Below are positions 33,161-37,001 of a stretch of 37,001 nt of DNA, piece after piece. Within the stretch, counting starts at the first letter, position 1; each line of letters opens with the position of its first letter. This stretch comes from SXIZ01 sp040079795. Its GTDB lineage: Bacteria > Pseudomonadota > Gammaproteobacteria > Methylococcales > Methylomonadaceae. Below the pieces are notes generated by a model. That model ran no database searches and had not been told where the DNA came from. It saw nothing but the letters and a program-made list of their open reading frames with translations. A program made the translations under genes and the position numbers. Location of the stretch: the NCBI GenBank assembly GCA_040079795.1, contig JBEBJQ010000042.1, forward strand, positions 1 to 37,001, in the 5' to 3' direction.

Positions 33161-33296
33161 CTATACATTGATGGGTTGTTAGAGGCCAGCATGGATTTTA
33201 TACTGCCAAATGGACTATCAGCTTATAATATGCTCATCGTATTTTCACATCACAATTACTTGCTTTATAGTCTCAATTACCTACTATAACTACAAC

Positions 33297-33671
33297 ATGA
33301 CTATTAAAACGACCTTAGTTTCTCCATTTTTACTGGTTTTGAGTATCTTATTACCTGAAGCTACATTAGCACATGCCATTTTAGTCAAATCAGAACCCGC
33401 TAAAGATAGTGTACTAACAACTTCACCACCAAAAATTGATGTTTGGTTTAATGATAAAGTGGGCACTGAATTTAAAGCCCTTGCGGTCATCGATAGTACC
33501 GGAAAACGTTTTGATAACAAGGATGTGCAGCAGGAAACTTTTGACCAATCACACCTGTATGCAACTTTACAACCATTGGCAGCAGGAACCTATACAGTCC
33601 GTTATCGCGTCGTTTCTGTTGACACCCACATCGTCACCGGTAAATTTCAATTTACGGTTAAAGCCCCTTAA
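33297..33671 (+). CDS. copC: CopC-family periplasmic copper carrier
   Basis: The 124-residue product has a signal peptide ending in ATLA and a mature protein starting His-Ala-Ile-Leu-Val-Lys, the usual CopC N-terminus whose first His binds Cu(II). The second ligand pair, D-x-H, is present in VDTHIVTG, and the fold markers PAKDSVL, VWFNDKV and YTVRYRVVS match. No Met-rich Cu(I) site is visible, so it resembles the Cu(II)-only type. ATG 33297 is preferred to a longer frame from 33210 because it starts the signal peptide, although no strong ribosome site is visible. It lies 36 bp before the anchored-protein paralogue and probably forms a unit with it. Confidence 0.88.
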   Translation: MTIKTTLVSPFLLVLSILLPEATLAHAILVKSEPAKDSVLTTSPPKIDVWFNDKVGTEFKALAVIDSTGKRFDNKDVQQETFDQSHLYATLQPLAAGTYTVRYRVVSVDTHIVTGKFQFTVKAP

Positions 33672-33707
33672 TCCCGTTGCGTCCTAACCCTACCATTGAC
33701 TGCATCC

Positions 33708-34340
33708 ATGAAAAACTTAAACCCCCTTCTTATCTATAGTCTGTTTATTGGCCTACTTGTAATAACTGGTTGCAATAAAGAAGACAAAAAACCACAAATT
33801 GAAGACATCAATAGTGTTGGTTGTTTGATTGCTAACGATTTCTATGCTGTGCATTTTAGCGCGTATTTACAACCTTCCCCCGATAAAAAAAATGACCGGG
33901 AAGCATTATTAAAACCTTATTGCCAGGAGCTCCCAAATATCGGCAAAACTTTTTTTAGCGCCGACCTAATTGACCGGGATGTCAGAAAAACCCCAATTGG
34001 TATCCGCATTGTGGAGCTTGAAAGCGCTGATAACGTAACGCCAGCAGCTAGCGCTAAAGAATTACGCACCCTTGTTGAAGTTCCTCCCAAACTATATCCG
34101 CAAGGCGTTGTTGGTACGCAGGCTGACATCGATAAAATCGGTGATTATGCCTTGATTCTTATCATAGGCGGCGAGGAAGCCTTATCTGAAGATGACAAAT
34201 TACACATTCCATTTCATGTCGGTAAAAAGCTTTTTGCACTCTCCAGCCAAATGCTCTTCCTACTTTCCATTGGTTTGTTTATCATTTTTGGTGCAATCTA
34301 TTTTGTCTACCGGCAACGAAAAAACACATTAACTCACTAA
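33708..34340 (+). CDS. Anchored lipoprotein, unknown family (paralogue B)
   Basis: The 210-residue product (ATG 33708; a TTG at 33696 is in frame) has a signal sequence with lipobox VITGC, a periplasmic domain and a C-terminal membrane segment (about residues 180-200) followed by a basic tail, so it would be attached at both ends. It shares with paralogue A the blocks VGCLIANDFY, SAY, YCQELP, GKT, DLIDRDVR and a closing HIPFHV strand, but has a longer middle part (SADNVTPAASAKEL onwards). The pairing with CopC in both copies points to a functional partnership. No homologue with known function comes to mind. Confidence 0.78.
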   Translation: MKNLNPLLIYSLFIGLLVITGCNKEDKKPQIEDINSVGCLIANDFYAVHFSAYLQPSPDKKNDREALLKPYCQELPNIGKTFFSADLIDRDVRKTPIGIRIVELESADNVTPAASAKELRTLVEVPPKLYPQGVVGTQADIDKIGDYALILIIGGEEALSEDDKLHIPFHVGKKLFALSSQMLFLLSIGLFIIFGAIYFVYRQRKNTLTH

Positions 34341-34376
34341 ATTACTAATCAAAACTTGTGTTCAAAAAACGCAGAC

Positions 34377-34410
34377 AAAAAAATACCCCGAACCAGTCGA
34401 GGTATTTTTT
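34377..34410. terminator. Bidirectional terminator between the copper region and fae
   Basis: An A-rich arm ending in ATACC-C-CGA (34377-34391) pairs with TCG-A-GGTATTTTTT (34397-34410) with one mismatch and a short loop. Runs of A and T flank the stem, so both converging genes can use it. Confidence 0.8.
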
Positions 34411-34431
34411 ATTCAATAACTAACGAATAAC

Positions 34432-34947
34432 TTATACTTTGTTAGCAGCAAACGGATGTTTAGCAGTTGCTTTTTGAGCAACAACTTCAGCAGCAGTAGG
34501 TGTACCAGCAACCGCACGTTTAATAGATGCTTTGGTTGCATCATAGTTGTTTTTTTCGATTGCAGCATTGTCTTCAGCCAACCAGTGGATGAATACGCCA
34601 ACAGAAATAAACAGGTCATCAGCTTCGTCAGCAGGAATCGTACCGTCTTCTACACAATCCGCAACTGCCATTGCAACACCACGTTGCGCAGGACCAAACA
34701 TTTGTACCGCTTGTTTAGAACCTTTAATGGTTACTTTGTTAAACATAACGGTTGATGGTTTAACCATCAAGTTAGGAGCAACAACAGCCAATAAGCTAGA
34801 AAAACCATCTTTATTATTGGTTAAGCAATGCGCAAATGCTGATTCAGCAGCTGAACCACGGGGCCCAATCAATAAGTCGATGTGCGCAACTTCGTTGCCA
34901 TCACCATTTAAAGATTCACCTACGCGCAAGTTATTAATTTTAGCCAT
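34432..34947 (-). CDS. fae: Formaldehyde-activating enzyme
   Basis: Fae condenses formaldehyde with tetrahydromethanopterin to methylene-H4MPT, the entry to the archaeal-type C1 oxidation pathway of methylotrophs. The 171-residue product matches the family throughout: VAHIDLLIGPRGSAAESAFA with the catalytic His near residue 22, PNLMVKPSTVMFNKVTIK, QMFGPAQRGVAMAVADCVEDG and FIHWLAEDNAAIE. AGGGGAT lies upstream of the ATG. It is separated from the preceding citG-like gene by about 97 bp and may have its own promoter. A C-terminal stretch of about 20 residues after the core is Ala/Lys-rich. Its presence is the best clue to the lifestyle of the organism. Confidence 0.98.
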   Translation of the reverse strand: MAKINNLRVGESLNGDGNEVAHIDLLIGPRGSAAESAFAHCLTNNKDGFSSLLAVVAPNLMVKPSTVMFNKVTIKGSKQAVQMFGPAQRGVAMAVADCVEDGTIPADEADDLFISVGVFIHWLAEDNAAIEKNNYDATKASIKRAVAGTPTAAEVVAQKATAKHPFAANKV

Positions 34948-34989
34948 GCTTTTTATCCCCTTTGGAATTTTTTGTTAAATGAAAAAACG

Positions 34990-35018
34990 AAACTAACCTT
35001 GATGCAGGACTTTGTCAG
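34990..35018 (-). promoter_or_regulatory. Candidate fae promoter
   Basis: On the minus strand CTGACA (35013-35018, 5 of 6 to the -35 consensus) and TAGTTT (34990-34995, weak -10) are 17 bp apart, 43 bases before the fae ATG. Plausible for an individually expressed, abundant enzyme. Confidence 0.35.
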
Positions 35019-35044
35019 GTAATGAATCTTTACCCAACCGCATA

Positions 35045-35908
35045 TCAGCTTGCACCAAAAAAATCTTTCAGCAAAACCGCCAACAGCGTCGCTACTGTTA
35101 AATCAGCCGCTGTACCCGGGTTAATTCCTTTAAGTTTAAACTCTCGATCAACCTCTGCAAACAAGGCGATAAGTAGTTCAGGCTTAGAAGAATCGCTAAG
35201 TGCCGCATCCAACGACAGCATCCTGCTGGTGACTAATTCAGAATATCGGTCACCATACTTTCTCTCAATGTGACTATCTGGGTGTTGGCTCAGCAGGCCG
35301 GTATAGACTGAAACTGCCGCCCAATCTTTTCTGCCCCATTGATCGAACTTCTCATTGTACCTTAAAACACCAAAATCAAAAACATCTTTAAAGTTTGTAA
35401 TGTATTGCAAAGCAATACGATCTTTAAAACTTGCCAGCCGCATGACTTCCTGTAGAGTGAGCGTTGGGATTGAATTCACATCCTGCTCAACAGATTCACC
35501 CAACCCTCCTGGCGAAGCAAGCTTTATCGCCTTAAAAACCCATTCTGCATCTGCGACCGTCGTATGATCAAGCACAGTCGCTAAGGCCTGTTCAAAATTA
35601 GCCAGCCGATAACAATCAAGCGCGGCCTGTATCAACGGGGCACATAGTAAAATAATGCCCAAATTGGTATTACAACCAACCACTTCACGCGTAGCTTTTA
35701 CGGCGTAATATATTTTCTCCCCCAAACTATGATCAGGATTACATAAACTTCTGGCGCTTACCCGTGCGCTAATTTTAAAATCTTCTACACACATGCCGTG
35801 GCCATCTGCATGTACGCTAACATTTCCCGGTTTAAATGCCTGTAATTCAAGCTCACAAGCCTCTTGATAAAATTGACATAATAGTGCTTGTGAAAGCATA
35901 CGGTTCAT
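35045..35908 (-). CDS. CitG/MdcB-like (triphosphoribosyl-dephospho-CoA synthase family) protein of C1 cluster
   Basis: The 287-residue helical product has CitG-family features: CQFYQEACELELQAFKPGNVSVHADGHGM near the N-terminus and NTNLGIILLCAPLI in the middle, then SPGGLGESVEQDV. In citrate lyase clusters this family makes a CoA-derived prosthetic group precursor, but members in fae/H4MPT gene clusters of methylotrophs have no citrate lyase nearby and probably act in biosynthesis of a C1 carrier (tetrahydromethanopterin or methylofuran). The frame begins with TTG 35926, but ATG 35908 overlaps the upstream stop as ATGA, a classic coupled start, so I chose it. The exact reaction is not known to me. 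Confidence 0.82.
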   Translation of the reverse strand: MNRMLSQALLCQFYQEACELELQAFKPGNVSVHADGHGMCVEDFKISARVSARSLCNPDHSLGEKIYYAVKATREVVGCNTNLGIILLCAPLIQAALDCYRLANFEQALATVLDHTTVADAEWVFKAIKLASPGGLGESVEQDVNSIPTLTLQEVMRLASFKDRIALQYITNFKDVFDFGVLRYNEKFDQWGRKDWAAVSVYTGLLSQHPDSHIERKYGDRYSELVTSRMLSLDAALSDSSKPELLIALFAEVDREFKLKGINPGTAADLTVATLLAVLLKDFFGAS

Positions 35909-36822
35909 TGGCTTAGTTTTAAACAAGGGTAATCTAAATAGCGCACCAGCAAATCATCCACCATTAACTGAGCGATATTAATTTCACAAACACTTTGCAA
36001 ACCCTTCCATGCAGGAATACTATTAACTTCAATAATCGTATATCTACCTGACTGGTCCTGAATAATATCAACGCCAGCATAATCCATATTTAAGGCCAAG
36101 GCTGCTTGCACAGCTAACTGCCCCATACCAGTGTCTATCGCCACAATCTCGCAATACGCACCACGAGCGACGTTGTTTAACCAGGACTGCCCACGCCTGC
36201 GCATTGCGGCGACAGCCTGACCATTAATCACAAAAACCCGCATATCTGAAAATCCATCCCCACCACATTGCACAAAGCGTTGTAAATAATAAATGCCTCG
36301 AGAACTGGTTAACCAAAGGCTGTCACTCATTTTTTCTATACGCCGAATCCCTTCTCCCTGCGATCCAAACAAGGGTTTGCTCATGACCATTCTACCTTGC
36401 GCCAGCTCTTTCTCAACAATAGTAAGGGCCTCGCTACAGTCCCTCACCTCCCAGGTTACGGGCGTTGGTAAACCGGCTTGTTGCAATAAAAAACTGGTCA
36501 TTCCTTTATCAACGCTTTTTTCAATTGCACAAGCATCATTGTAAACTGGCACCCCCACAATTTTTAAAGCATGCAAAATATCTAAATAAAATACCACTTC
36601 TTCAAGGCTTCCACCGGGCACGCCCCTTACAAAAATTGCATCAGGCAATTTTTGTAAGAATCCTGGAATTTCTATGGGCAATGAACTGCCATCAATAACC
36701 AATTTACAAGCCGTTATAGAAACGTACTCAGCACAATAGCCGCGCACCCCAAAAGCAAGTGACAATTGTCTCCCATGCCAGCCTGGATCATCTGTAAAAA
36801 TTACAACGCGCCCTACAGTCAT
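35905..36822 (-). CDS. RimK-like ATP-grasp protein of C1-carrier cluster
   Basis: The 305-residue product has an ATP-grasp fold of the RimK type: DKGMTSFLLQQAGLPTPVTWEV, MVMSKPLFGSQGEGIRRI for the glycine-rich ATP loop, FVQCGGDGFSDMRVFVINGQAVAAMRRRG, and the metal site DYAGVDIIQDQSGRYTIIEVNSIPAWKG with Glu and Asn ligands. Such enzymes ligate amino acids, often glutamate, to a carboxylate. In methylotroph fae clusters it is thought to take part in H4MPT or methylofuran synthesis, for example side-chain glutamylation (inference). It is the first gene after the rRNA operon terminator and overlaps the CitG-like gene by 4 bp. Confidence 0.85.
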   Translation of the reverse strand: MTVGRVVIFTDDPGWHGRQLSLAFGVRGYCAEYVSITACKLVIDGSSLPIEIPGFLQKLPDAIFVRGVPGGSLEEVVFYLDILHALKIVGVPVYNDACAIEKSVDKGMTSFLLQQAGLPTPVTWEVRDCSEALTIVEKELAQGRMVMSKPLFGSQGEGIRRIEKMSDSLWLTSSRGIYYLQRFVQCGGDGFSDMRVFVINGQAVAAMRRRGQSWLNNVARGAYCEIVAIDTGMGQLAVQAALALNMDYAGVDIIQDQSGRYTIIEVNSIPAWKGLQSVCEINIAQLMVDDLLVRYLDYPCLKLSQ

Positions 36823-36880
36823 TATTGCTTACCTGTAACCTTAACTAAAAACCACGCTGGACATTCCCAGAATACAGGAC

Positions 36881-36911
36881 AAAAAAAAGCCCAAGTGTTT
36901 AACTTGGGCTT
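36881..36911 (-). terminator. Terminator of the rRNA operon
   Basis: On the minus strand AAGCCCAAGT (36902-36911) pairs with ACTTGGGCTT (36887-36896) around a 5-nt loop, then a run of T (36881-36888 region), 10 bases after the 5S gene end. A strong intrinsic terminator. Confidence 0.92.
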
Positions 36912-36921
36912 CAGGTTTAAG

Positions 36922-37001
36922 AGCTTGGCAATTCCCTACTTTCACATGGCAAACTGCCACACTATCATCGGCGCTAAGCGGTTTCACTTCCGAGTTCGGG
37001 A
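36922..37001 (-). rRNA. rrf: 5S ribosomal RNA, 3' part (cut by window edge)
   Basis: The minus-strand sequence from the window edge reads through the conserved 5S blocks CGAACTCGGAAGTGAAAC, TAGCGCCGATG and GTAGGGAATTGCCA, clearly gammaproteobacterial. Only about 80 nt are present; the 5' part lies beyond 37001. The rest of an rrn operon (23S, 16S) is expected further on that side. Confidence 0.95.

Overview
The window looks like chromosomal DNA from a gammaproteobacterial methanotroph or close methylotroph relative (Methylococcales type). The main reasons are a formaldehyde-activating enzyme gene (fae) beside two genes of the kind found in tetrahydromethanopterin/methylofuran C1-carrier clusters, together with a gammaproteobacterial-style metY-rimP-nusA-infB-rbfA-truB-rpsO-pnp cluster and an nrdR-rib-nusB-thiL-pgpA operon. 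I saw no phage, transposase, CRISPR array or plasmid gene.

Region 1 (1-9.9 kb) is a phosphate/polyphosphate neighbourhood. It holds a PPK2 polyphosphate kinase, an unknown lipoprotein, a GT28/MGDG-synthase-like glycosyltransferase, a GNAT-nitrilase fusion, a PhoU with degraded metal-binding motifs, a secreted GlpQ-type phosphodiesterase and a PhoD-type phosphatase. Three divergent transcription units (phoU; phoD-glpQ; GNAT-nitrilase/glycosyltransferase) carry Pho-box-like 11-bp direct repeats upstream, two of them exactly 10 bp before a plausible -10. I read this as one phosphate-starvation regulon that scavenges organic phosphate outside the cytoplasm and may remodel membrane lipids.

Region 2 (9.9-13.1 kb) has an unusual intergenic stretch with a long imperfect hairpin and a 14-bp-arm perfect inverted repeat. 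An orphan FixJ/NarL-type response regulator and ettA follow, closed by a bidirectional terminator shared with pnp.

Region 3 (13.1-22 kb, all minus strand) is the translation/transcription cluster led by the initiator tRNA gene. Two tandem terminator hairpins lie between the tRNA and rimP, two between truB and rpsO, and one between rpsO and pnp, so the cluster is punctuated by possible attenuators. Region 4 (22-27.8 kb, minus strand) is nrdR-ribD-ribE-ribBX-ribH-nusB-thiL-pgpA, tightly packed with 1-4 nt overlaps; it makes riboflavin and carries NusB, ThiL and PgpA.

Region 5 (27.9-34.4 kb) is the most novel part. Two membrane proteins of unknown family are followed by a CopC-like protein and a C-terminally anchored periplasmic protein. 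A monoheme c-type lipoprotein and a SUMF1-fold protein run the other way. Then come a BNR-repeat lipoprotein with a Cys-rich motif, a second CopC with intact Cu(II) ligands, and a paralogue of the anchored protein. The CopC plus anchored-protein pair therefore occurs twice, with the same order and spacing. This looks like an envelope copper/redox system, which would suit an organism dependent on particulate methane monooxygenase, but that role is inferred.

Region 6 (34.4-37 kb, minus strand) holds fae, a CitG-like protein and an ATP-grasp protein directly downstream of an rRNA operon, whose 5S gene is cut by the window edge.
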